NCBI GenBank assembly: GCA_902516925.1
Contig: CABYAF010000002.1
Coordinates: 46,824-110,823, forward strand
Source: an uncultured Bacteroidota bacterium
GTDB lineage: Bacteria; Bacteroidota; Bacteroidia; Flavobacteriales; Flavobacteriaceae
DNA length: 64,000 nt
Reading direction: 5' to 3'
The notes under the pieces were generated by a model. The model was not told the origin of the DNA, ran no database searches, and was given only the letters and a program-made list of their open reading frames with translations. This document shows, one piece after another, positions 47,390 through 55,470 of the stretch. Numbering within the stretch: the stretch's first letter is position 1; each line of letters starts with the position of its first letter. The position numbers and the translations under genes were made by a program.

Positions 47390-48961
47390 TTATTTTTTCT
47401 TACTCCTTGAGGCAAGGATTAATGCATTATATGCATTTACTAATTTTCCAGACTTTGAATAATCTTTAAAATGCTTTTTTTCTCCAAGATTTTCAATTTT
47501 TAAGTCTATATCTATTCCAGATTCTAAAATAATTTCTTTAACCTTTTTAGCGGACAACTTTGGAAAGTATGAGAATATTAGTGAAGCTATACCAGCTACT
47601 ACAGGGGAGGCCATTGATGTTCCACTTTGAGATTTATATTTATTGCTAGGCATTGAAGAATAAATGTCAACTCCAGGAGCAAAGATATCTACATTAATTT
47701 TTCCATAATTTGAAAAGTATGCCGTGAAATTCTCATTTAAATTAATACTTGATGCGCCAACTTTTATAAAGGTGTCTGAAAACTCATCTTTGTTAAAAAA
47801 TTGATCATTGGGATAATTATCATTAGATAGTGAATCAAGATCTTTAGATTCATTGCCAGCAGCAGCAATAACTAAAACATTATTTTCAGACGCATACCTA
47901 ATTGCGTCAATTACCCATTCAGGGTTTGATGAAAAATACTTACCAAAACTTCCATTTATGACTTTTGCCCCGTTATCTACAGCATATCTAATTGCTCTAG
48001 CTACATCTTTATCATATTCATCTCCATTTGGTATTGCTCTTAAAGCCATGATTTCAACTAGATTATTTATTCCCTTATTTCCACTCTTATTCTCTCTATC
48101 TCCAGATATTATACCTGATACATGAGTGGAATGAGATTCACTATCTTTTATGTTATTAATATTGGGGTCTCCATAATTAGTATCATTAAGATCGTATATA
48201 TCATCATTAGTTGTCCTTCCATTAAAGTCAATATTAAAATGATAATTAATGAAGTCATTATACTGTTCAATCCCTTCATTTAAGTACTCTTTTGTATATC
48301 CATAAGAGTCAAAATCTATATAGATATTTTTAGCACGAATTAATTTTTTACCTTCATTTTTAATATTATTAACATCTTCAACACTAAATTTATCATCATT
48401 TAGATATTTTGATAAAAGTTCTTTCGATTCTTCAAGAATTTGAATGTAATAATTCAGAATATTTAATTGTTCATTAGACTTTTTAATTTCTTTTTTGATT
48501 TCCTCCTCTACTAGGTCATATTTTCTGTTATTAATTTTTTTGTCTCTAAGTATTCTTGTCATATCTCTGGTTTCATTATATGCAGATCCTAAATAATTCC
48601 AACCGTTTATATCATCTATATATCCATTTTTATCATCATCTTTTCCATTTATTTTTTCATTTTTATTAATCCATATGTTGTTGGATAAACTTTTGTGATC
48701 AATATCTAAACCAGTATCAATAACAGCAACGATTACCTTTTTACCTTTTAATCCTTTTAGAAGTTCATTGTGGGCTCTCTCTACACTTGTCCCAGGAATT
48801 GAATCAATTTCAGGATCAAGATTGTGCCAATTATTGAGATTAATTTTTGAAGTAATTGAACTTTTATCATAAGACTTCAGTGATGAATAATCATTTATAA
48901 ACTTTGGTGAAGAGCATGAAATGCCAAATATAAATATGGCAAGAAAAAATAATTTTTTCAT
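47390..48961 (-). CDS. S8 family serine peptidase (subtilase), predicted lipoprotein, large insertion between Asp and His
   Basis: Lipobox FGISCSS; VIAVIDTGLDIDH, SESHSTHVSGIISG, SGTSMASPVVAGIASL. Confidence 0.94.
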   Translation of the reverse strand: MKKLFFLAIFIFGISCSSPKFINDYSSLKSYDKSSITSKINLNNWHNLDPEIDSIPGTSVERAHNELLKGLKGKKVIVAVIDTGLDIDHKSLSNNIWINKNEKINGKDDDKNGYIDDINGWNYLGSAYNETRDMTRILRDKKINNRKYDLVEEEIKKEIKKSNEQLNILNYYIQILEESKELLSKYLNDDKFSVEDVNNIKNEGKKLIRAKNIYIDFDSYGYTKEYLNEGIEQYNDFINYHFNIDFNGRTTNDDIYDLNDTNYGDPNINNIKDSESHSTHVSGIISGDRENKSGNKGINNLVEIMALRAIPNGDEYDKDVARAIRYAVDNGAKVINGSFGKYFSSNPEWVIDAIRYASENNVLVIAAAGNESKDLDSLSNDNYPNDQFFNKDEFSDTFIKVGASSINLNENFTAYFSNYGKINVDIFAPGVDIYSSMPSNKYKSQSGTSMASPVVAGIASLIFSYFPKLSAKKVKEIILESGIDIDLKIENLGEKKHFKDYSKSGKLVNAYNALILASRSKKK

Positions 48962-48962
48962 T

Positions 48963-48992
48963 TATGAATTAATTATGTATGAATTAATTATG
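48963..48992. repeat. Two perfect tandem copies of TATGAATTAATTATG plus an overlapping degenerate third copy
   Basis: Direct reading; copies at 48963-48977 and 48978-48992. Confidence 0.85.
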
Positions 48993-49149
48993 AATTAATA
49001 TGGTTTAATCTTTCCTTTAGTTTATTAAGTTTTAATTTTCTCCACCAAGCTTTATTTTCCTCGTTTTGAGATTCAGCTCTGTGAATTTTTTTATTAAGCT
49101 TGTTTATCTTTTTTTTTAGGAATGATTTATCCATTTTCTTCATAACCAT
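48988..49149 (-). CDS. Possible 53-aa basic coiled-coil protein
   Basis: MVMKKMDKSFLKKKINKLNKKIHRAESQNEENKAWWRKLKLNKLKERLNHINS*; below the track length cut-off; codon usage looks coding. Confidence 0.5.
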   Translation of the reverse strand: MVMKKMDKSFLKKKINKLNKKIHRAESQNEENKAWWRKLKLNKLKERLNHINS

Positions 49150-49173
49150 AAGTTACAAAATTGAATTTAAATT

Positions 49174-49530
49174 TTAACGAGATTTTCTATTGTCAATAAA
49201 ACTTTTGATAAAAACAATCATTGCAATTGCTGATGTAGAAATCATTAAGATAACACGAATCAGACCAAGACCTCCTCTATCCATTACGCCTGGTAGAACT
49301 TGGAATATCAATGCTAAAAGAATTATTAAAGTAAATAATACTATAATGTGTGCAGATAATTTTATTAGTTTCTCATTTGCAAGAGTTAAACCAAGGATAA
49401 ATAGAATTAATCCAAAAGCTCCAGGTATAATTGCAGTAATTGAATTTGTATCAATATAACCCCAAGCTGACATTGAAATAAGAGCGATTGAGTTTATTAA
49501 ATTAAATTTTTGAATATTTTTAATTTTCAT
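49174..49530 (-). CDS. Small multi-TM protein (TMEM14-like topology)
   Basis: 118 aa, four hydrophobic segments; IPGAFGLILFILGLTL. Confidence 0.6.
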   Translation of the reverse strand: MKIKNIQKFNLINSIALISMSAWGYIDTNSITAIIPGAFGLILFILGLTLANEKLIKLSAHIIVLFTLIILLALIFQVLPGVMDRGGLGLIRVILMISTSAIAMIVFIKSFIDNRKSR

Positions 49531-49583
49531 TATTCTTGGCTTTAAGTTTATAAAATGTGTAATTTCTCAATATAACAATTTGA

Positions 49584-49961
49584 TCAATTGAATGATTTTT
49601 TTGAAGAGTATGCAATTATAACACAACTAAGAAGCATAATAGACGCAGGCATAGATTTCATGAGCTCATCTCCAACACTAAAATGCATGTAGACAGCAAC
49701 TATCATCATTAAAGCAATTCCAGATGCTGAAATTAATCTTAATTTTTTAAAATACAGACTTAAAATAAGTAAGATTGCAAGACCTACTTTAACAACTCCA
49801 ATAGCTATAAAGTAATCACTAAGACCGTAAACTTCAAACTCTTCCATTAGACTACTTGCATTTCCTCCCCTATATGATGTTGCTTTACCTGATCTAAATA
49901 GCCAAACGTTAATTACAGTTAGTCCTACTATTATCGACAATATTTTTGATATAATCTTCAT
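49584..49961 (-). CDS. DoxX-like small membrane protein
   Basis: 125 aa, four hydrophobic segments; FIAIGVVKVGLAILLIL. Confidence 0.55.
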   Translation of the reverse strand: MKIISKILSIIVGLTVINVWLFRSGKATSYRGGNASSLMEEFEVYGLSDYFIAIGVVKVGLAILLILSLYFKKLRLISASGIALMMIVAVYMHFSVGDELMKSMPASIMLLSCVIIAYSSKKSFN

Positions 49962-49965
49962 AATT

Positions 49966-50967
49966 TTAAACGTATGAATTTAGTAATAATTTTTTGGATG
50001 CTTTAATTGCTTCAATTGGATCCATTGTAAATGCTTGTGCTTCAACTCCAATAAAACCCGAATATCCAGATTCTTTAACGATTTTAATCATTTTTTTGTA
50101 ATCTATATCCACATCATTACCATTTGAATCAAAACCATGAGTTTTTGCACTAACACCCTTTGCATATTTCATAAGTTTTTTAACTCCATCATACATATCA
50201 AACCTTTCTGCACACGAATCGTAAATAGTAGGTGGTCTATTTGAAGTTTTTTCTGCTCCTTCAGTAAACATTTTATATGATTCCCCATATTTTGTTTCAT
50301 CCTGCCTTATACAAAAGTTTCCAAAATCTGGAAGGGTTCCAACATTGTCGTGATCAATATTTTCTATAACATTTACTAAATAATCTGCATTTGAAGAAAA
50401 TCCTCCGTGATTCTCAACAATAATATTAATATCTAAAGGTTTTGCATATTCGCAAAGCTTATTTAAATTATTTATTGAGTTTTCAGACCAATTAGAAAGA
50501 TTCTGGTCAGAGCCTCTTAAATTTACTCTAACTGAATGACATTTCATTTCACTTGCACAATCAATCCATGTATGATAATCATCATAATTATCAACATAGG
50601 ATCCTAGATCAGGTGCACTATCAATCATTATTAAGACGTTTTCTTGATTGTAATCTTTAGCTCTTTTGTTTAAATCCTTAGCTAATTTTTTTATTCCATT
50701 TAAAGAAGTCTTTTTCTTCTCTCTTAAAAGTCCTCCAGTGTAAGAAATTTGCAAATATTCTAGTCCATCAAAACCAAGTTCATTAGAAATTTTTGCAAAA
50801 TTCATTGGATCAATTTCTCTTGACATTTCAAGTCTAAAAAGAGAAAATTGAGCTAGTGAAATTTTATAAGGAAAAACATATTGATTGTAATATGGATTTA
50901 TTGAACCCATAGATCCTAATCCTAAGGATGAAATAAAAACATTATTTATAAATTTTCTTCTTTTCAA
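49966..50967 (-). CDS. Sugar phosphate isomerase/epimerase (TIM barrel), exported, Tat-like leader
   Basis: MKRRKFINNVFISSLGLGSMG leader; GFDGLEYLQISY, NIIVENHGGFSSN, DFGNFC, GVEAQAF. Confidence 0.85.
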   Translation of the reverse strand: MKRRKFINNVFISSLGLGSMGSINPYYNQYVFPYKISLAQFSLFRLEMSREIDPMNFAKISNELGFDGLEYLQISYTGGLLREKKKTSLNGIKKLAKDLNKRAKDYNQENVLIMIDSAPDLGSYVDNYDDYHTWIDCASEMKCHSVRVNLRGSDQNLSNWSENSINNLNKLCEYAKPLDINIIVENHGGFSSNADYLVNVIENIDHDNVGTLPDFGNFCIRQDETKYGESYKMFTEGAEKTSNRPPTIYDSCAERFDMYDGVKKLMKYAKGVSAKTHGFDSNGNDVDIDYKKMIKIVKESGYSGFIGVEAQAFTMDPIEAIKASKKLLLNSYV

Positions 50968-51063
50968 AGTATTGTATTTACTTATAAACTTAATAAAATT
51001 TATGTTTTTTTCTAAACATCTGAAAAAAAATTACAAATCAGTTATTTTCTGAGAAAAAAATTA

Positions 51064-51071
51064 TAAATTTG
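51064..51071 (+). promoter_or_regulatory. Putative -7 box TAAATTTG for tuf
   Basis: TAnnTTTG match upstream of tuf. Confidence 0.45.
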
Positions 51072-51104
51072 CAGCTCGTAAAAAAAACAAAAAAAAATAC
51101 TGTT

Positions 51105-52292
51105 ATGGCTAAAGAAAATTTTGATAGATCGAAACCCCATTTAAACATTGGTACAATCGGTCACGTTGATCACGGAAAAACTACTCTTACAGCTGCAATT
51201 ACAAAAGTTTTAGCTGACGCTGGATTCTCAGATGCTATAAGTTTTGATCAAATTGATAATGCACCTGAAGAAAAGGAACGTGGTATTACAATTAATACAT
51301 CTCATGTAGAATACCAAACAGCAAACCGTCACTACGCTCATGTAGATTGTCCTGGTCACGCTGATTATGTAAAAAACATGGTTACTGGTGCTGCTCAAAT
51401 GGATGGTGCTATATTAGTTGTTGCTGCAACTGATGGGCCAATGCCACAGACAAGGGAGCACATATTATTAGGAAGACAAGTAGGTATACCTAGAATTGTT
51501 GCTTTTTTAAATAAAGCAGATATGGTAGACGATGCTGAACTTTTAGAATTAGTTGAAATGGAAGTTAGAGACCTTCTCTCCTTTTATGACTATGATGGGG
51601 ATAATACTCCAGTAGTTCTTGGTTCTGCTCTTGGTGCTTTAAACGGTGAACAAAAATGGGTTGACAGTGTTTTAAAACTTATGGAAGGTGTAGATAGCTA
51701 TATTGAGCTTCCGAAAAGAGAAGTTGATAAAGACTTTCTTATGCCTGTAGAAGATGTTTTCTCAATAACTGGTAGAGGAACTGTTGCGACTGGTAGAATT
51801 GAAACTGGTATAGCAAATTCTGGTGATGAAGTAGATATTATTGGTATGGGAGCTGAAAAGCTTAAATCAACAATAACAGGTATAGAGATGTTTAGAAAAA
51901 TACTAGATAAAGGAGAAGCTGGTGATAATGCTGGTATCCTTCTAAGAGGTATTGAAAAAACTGATATTTCAAGAGGTATGGTTATTTGTAAGCCAGGCTC
52001 TGTTACTCCTCATGCTAAATTTAAGGCTGAAGTGTATATCTTGAAAAAAGAAGAAGGTGGTCGTCATACTCCATTCCACAACAATTATCGCCCTCAGTTC
52101 TATGTTAGAACTACAGATGTTACAGGTAATATTGTGCTTCCAAGTGGTGTAGAGATGGTGATGCCGGGTGATAACTTAACTATTGAGGTTGAGTTAATAT
52201 CACCTATTGCGCTAAATGTTGGTCTGAGATTTGCAATTCGTGAAGGTGGTAGAACCGTCGGTGCAGGTCAGGTGACTGAACTTTTAGACTAA
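51105..52292 (+). CDS. tuf: Elongation factor Tu (ATG 51105 rather than 51069)
   Basis: [55 protein letters not shown]. Confidence 0.98.
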   Translation: MAKENFDRSKPHLNIGTIGHVDHGKTTLTAAITKVLADAGFSDAISFDQIDNAPEEKERGITINTSHVEYQTANRHYAHVDCPGHADYVKNMVTGAAQMDGAILVVAATDGPMPQTREHILLGRQVGIPRIVAFLNKADMVDDAELLELVEMEVRDLLSFYDYDGDNTPVVLGSALGALNGEQKWVDSVLKLMEGVDSYIELPKREVDKDFLMPVEDVFSITGRGTVATGRIETGIANSGDEVDIIGMGAEKLKSTITGIEMFRKILDKGEAGDNAGILLRGIEKTDISRGMVICKPGSVTPHAKFKAEVYILKKEEGGRHTPFHNNYRPQFYVRTTDVTGNIVLPSGVEMVMPGDNLTIEVELISPIALNVGLRFAIREGGRTVGAGQVTELLD

Positions 52293-52314
52293 TAAACAAA
52301 GTTTAATTAACTCT

Positions 52315-52346
52315 AAGGGTGTCTTGCATTATTGCTTGATACCTTT
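52315..52346 (+). terminator. Hairpin between tuf and tRNA-Trp
   Basis: AAGGGTGTC...GATACCTTT, 9 bp with two GU pairs, in the tuf-trnW gap; weak T-tract. Confidence 0.4.
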
Positions 52347-52360
52347 TGTGTAAAATATAA

Positions 52361-52433
52361 ACGGGTTTAGCTCAGTTGGTAGAGCACTGGTCTCCAAAAC
52401 CAGGTGTCGGGAGTTCGAGTCTCTCAACCCGTG
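52361..52433 (+). tRNA. tRNA-Trp (anticodon CCA)
   Basis: ACGGGTT...AACCCGT acceptor pairing; loop CTCCAAA; between tuf and secE as usual for the phylum. Confidence 0.95.
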
Positions 52434-52444
52434 CACAAATAAAG

Positions 52445-52639
52445 ATGATGTCGATTATAAACTTTATAAAGGAATCTGTAACAGAACTGAGGGATAACGT
52501 CAAATGGACACCCCGTTCTGAATTGTTGAACCTATCTGCTTTAGTGATAGTTTTTTCAGTGATTTTCTCATTGGTTATATGGGGCGCTGATTCAGTTCTC
52601 TCTAGAGTAGTTAAACTTTATTTCAATTTAATAGGATAG
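52445..52639 (+). CDS. secE: Preprotein translocase subunit SecE
   Basis: IINFIKESVTELRDNVKWTPRSELLNLSALVIVFSVIFSLVIWGAD; track start at 52376 lies inside the tRNA and is rejected. Confidence 0.93.
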   Translation: MMSIINFIKESVTELRDNVKWTPRSELLNLSALVIVFSVIFSLVIWGADSVLSRVVKLYFNLIG

Positions 52640-53191
52640 ATGGTGGAAGTAGCAGAAAAAAAATGGTATGTAATAAGAGTTGTGACTGGTCAAGAAGTTA
52701 AGATCAAAGACTATATCTTGACTGAAGTTTCTAGAGTTTCTCTTGATAAACAAATTGAAGAAATGCTAGTTCCTACTGAAAAAGTTGTTCAAATTAGAAA
52801 AGGAAAAAAGATTTCAAAGGAAAAAACTTATTTCCCTGGATATATAATGATGAAGGCAGATATTTCTGGAGAAATTTTACATGTTATCAAATCAGTCTCC
52901 AATGTTTTAGGTTTTCTGGGAGAAACTAAAGGAGGCGAACCGATTCCACTTAGACAGTCGGAAGTAAATAGAATGTTAGGAAAAGTTGATGAATTAGCCA
53001 TTTCAGGTGAACAAATTAATATTCCGTTTACTATCGGAGAAAGCGTAAAGGTTATTGACGGTCCTTTTAATGGATTTACTGGTTCAATAGACAATGTTAA
53101 TGAAGAGAAAAGAAAACTTGAGGTGATGGTTAAAATATTTGGTAGAAAAACTCCACTAGAATTAAGTTACATGCAAGTTGAAAAATTATAA
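52640..53191 (+). CDS. nusG: Transcription termination/antitermination protein NusG
   Basis: [48 protein letters not shown]. Confidence 0.97.
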   Translation: MVEVAEKKWYVIRVVTGQEVKIKDYILTEVSRVSLDKQIEEMLVPTEKVVQIRKGKKISKEKTYFPGYIMMKADISGEILHVIKSVSNVLGFLGETKGGEPIPLRQSEVNRMLGKVDELAISGEQINIPFTIGESVKVIDGPFNGFTGSIDNVNEEKRKLEVMVKIFGRKTPLELSYMQVEKL

Positions 53192-53193
53192 TT

Positions 53194-53637
53194 ATGGCAA
53201 AGGAAGTAGATAAAGTATTAAAATTACAAATTAGAGGAGGAGCAGCTAACCCTTCTCCCCCAGTAGGCCCTGCCCTCGGTGCAGCTGGAGTTAATATAAT
53301 GGAATTTTGTAAACAATTTAATTCCAGAAGTCAAGATAAGCCAGGTAAGGTTTTACCTGTTGTTATAAGTGTTTTTAAGGATAAGAGTTTTGATTTTATT
53401 ATTAAGACTCCACCTGCAGCTGTTCAATTATTAGAAGCAGCAAAAAAGAAGAAAGGTTCAGGTGAGCCCAATAGGGAAAAGGTTGCAACAGTCTCATGGG
53501 ACCAGGTAAAAAAAATAGCTGAAGATAAGATGGTTGATTTAAATGCATTTACTGTAGAATCTGCAATGTTAATGGTTGCAGGTACAGCTAGATCAATGGG
53601 TATTATAGTAAATGGAGGAGAACCTCCAATTAAATAA
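53194..53637 (+). CDS. rplK: 50S ribosomal protein L11
   Basis: [33 protein letters not shown]. Confidence 0.98.
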   Translation: MAKEVDKVLKLQIRGGAANPSPPVGPALGAAGVNIMEFCKQFNSRSQDKPGKVLPVVISVFKDKSFDFIIKTPPAAVQLLEAAKKKKGSGEPNREKVATVSWDQVKKIAEDKMVDLNAFTVESAMLMVAGTARSMGIIVNGGEPPIK

Positions 53638-53639
53638 TT

Positions 53640-54329
53640 ATGGCAAAATTAACTAAAAATAGAAAGATTTCAATCGAAAAGGTAGACTCTGAAAAGGCTT
53701 ACAGTGTTGAAGAAGCTTCTTCTCTTGTAAAAGAAGTTACTACTACAAAATTTGATTCATCTGTGGACTTGGCTGTTAGACTCGGTGTGGATCCAAAAAA
53801 AGCAAATGAAATGGTTAGAGGAGTTGTATCGCTTCCTCATGGAACTGGTAAATCACTTAAACTTTTAGCACTTGTAACTCCTGACAAAGAAGATGAAGCA
53901 AAAAAAGCCGGAGCTGATCTTGTCGGATTAGACGATTACATTGAAAAGATTAAAAAAGGTTGGGTAGATGTTGATGTTATTGTAACAATGCCAAGTGTTA
54001 TGGGTAAACTTGGTCCGTTAGGTAAAGTTTTAGGTCCTAGAGGTTTAATGCCAAATCCAAAGACGGGAACCGTAACTATGGACATAGCAAAAGCAGTTAC
54101 TGATATTAAAGCAGGTAAGATTGATTTTAAAGTAGATAAAACTGGAATTATTCATGCATCAGTTGGTAAAGTTTCTTTTACCGCTGATAAAATTAAAGAT
54201 AATGCTAATGAGCTTATTAAGACAATCATCAAGCTTAAACCGTCAGGATCTAAGGGTACTTATATTAAAAGTATTTCTATGTCAAGTACAATGAGTCCGG
54301 GTATTGCTATTGAATCAAAATTTGAATAA
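53640..54329 (+). CDS. rplA: 50S ribosomal protein L1
   Basis: [46 protein letters not shown]. Confidence 0.98.
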   Translation: MAKLTKNRKISIEKVDSEKAYSVEEASSLVKEVTTTKFDSSVDLAVRLGVDPKKANEMVRGVVSLPHGTGKSLKLLALVTPDKEDEAKKAGADLVGLDDYIEKIKKGWVDVDVIVTMPSVMGKLGPLGKVLGPRGLMPNPKTGTVTMDIAKAVTDIKAGKIDFKVDKTGIIHASVGKVSFTADKIKDNANELIKTIIKLKPSGSKGTYIKSISMSSTMSPGIAIESKFE

Positions 54330-54338
54330 TAATTAAAG

Positions 54339-54968
54339 ATGAACAAAGAAGAAAAAGTTAAAGTTGTAGAAGAGTTAAAAGGCCAACTTGCAAATTACAA
54401 GTCAGTTTATCTGACTGATATAGCTGGTCTTGATTCTGTTCAAACAAGTAAACTTCGAAGAGAGTGTTTTAATTCCAATGTAAAGCTTTCGGTTGTTAAG
54501 AATACATTCCTTATAAGAGCTATGAGTGAATCTGAAAGTGATTTTGGAGAACTTAAAGATTTATTAAAAGGCAATACAACTATAATGCTTTCAGATGTTG
54601 GAAATAGTCCTGCAAAAGTTATTAAAAAATTCAGAAAGGATGGCGATAAGCCTGTATTAAAAGGTGCATTTGTTGATGAGGCAATTTACGTTGGTGATGA
54701 ACATATAGAAGCATTATTTAAATTAAAATCAAAAGAAGAAGTTATTGGAGAGATCATTTCAATTCTTCAATCCCCAGCCAAGAGTATTATTTCTGCATTA
54801 AAATCTAGTAGCGGAAAAATCGCTGGGCTTGTTAAAACACTAAGTGAAATACCTGTAGAGGAGGCAAAAGCTGAAGAGCCAGTTGTAGAGGAGGCAAAAG
54901 CTGAAGATGAAACAAATAATGCAGAGGAACAAACCTCTGGGGATGAATCAAAAGATGAATCTGAATAA
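54339..54968 (+). CDS. rplJ: 50S ribosomal protein L10 with a repetitive acidic tail
   Basis: YKSVYLTDIAGLDSVQTSKLRRECFNSNVKLSVVKNTF; C-terminal VEEAKAEEPVVEEAKAED. Confidence 0.96.
   Translation: MNKEEKVKVVEELKGQLANYKSVYLTDIAGLDSVQTSKLRRECFNSNVKLSVVKNTFLIRAMSESESDFGELKDLLKGNTTIMLSDVGNSPAKVIKKFRKDGDKPVLKGAFVDEAIYVGDEHIEALFKLKSKEEVIGEIISILQSPAKSIISALKSSSGKIAGLVKTLSEIPVEEAKAEEPVVEEAKAEDETNNAEEQTSGDESKDESE
54854..54910 (+). repeat. 30-nt-period direct repeat inside rplJ (10-aa unit)
   Basis: TGTAGAGGAGGCAAAAGCTGAAGA at 54854 and 54884. Confidence 0.85.
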
Positions 54969-55012
54969 AAGTTAAGTAAAATAATAATAATTAATAATTA
55001 AAAACTCTAATA

Positions 55013-55393
55013 ATGGCAGATCTAAAAAAAGTCGCAGAACAGTTAGTTGGTTTAACGGTAAAAGAAGTTAACGAATTGGCTGATATTCTTAAAGATGAAT
55101 ATGGTATCGAACCTGCAGCAGCAGCAGCAGTGGCGGTAGCAGCAGGTCCTGGTGCTGGTGGAGATGAAGCAGCTGAAGCAAAATCAGAATTTGATGTTGT
55201 TTTAAAATCAGCTGGAGGCTCAAAACTTGCAGTAGTTAAATTGGTTAAGGAGTTAACTGGATTAGGGCTTAAAGAAGCTAAAGATCTAGTTGATAATACT
55301 CCTAGTTCAATTAAGGAAGCAGTATCAAAAGACGATGCTGAAGGACTAAAGAAATCACTTGAAGAAGCTGGAGCTGAGGTTGAACTTAAGTAA
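55013..55393 (+). CDS. rplL: 50S ribosomal protein L7/L12
   Basis: [36 protein letters not shown]. Confidence 0.98.
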   Translation: MADLKKVAEQLVGLTVKEVNELADILKDEYGIEPAAAAAVAVAAGPGAGGDEAAEAKSEFDVVLKSAGGSKLAVVKLVKELTGLGLKEAKDLVDNTPSSIKEAVSKDDAEGLKKSLEEAGAEVELK

Positions 55394-55413
55394 GTTAAAA
55401 TAACTTCATTTTT

Positions 55414-55444
55414 TAGGCTTTTAGAAATTATATCTAAAGGCCTA
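55414..55444 (+). promoter_or_regulatory. Stable hairpin in the rplL-rpoB intergenic region (attenuator or processing site)
   Basis: TAGGCTTTTAGA-AATTATA-TCTAAAGGCCTA: 12-bp stem with one GU, 7-nt loop. Confidence 0.75.
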
Positions 55445-55470
55445 TGCTTGTTTAAATAAAACTCTAAAAT

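Noticed and set aside
51069-51104. Extended tuf N-terminus [12 protein letters not shown]
   Set aside because: Canonical EF-Tu starts [12 protein letters not shown] at 51105; the upstream part is 5' UTR.
52376-52444. N-terminal extension of the secE ORF (MVEHWSPKPGVGSSSLSTRA)
   Set aside because: It is a translation of tRNA-Trp; SecE homology starts at the ATG near 52445.
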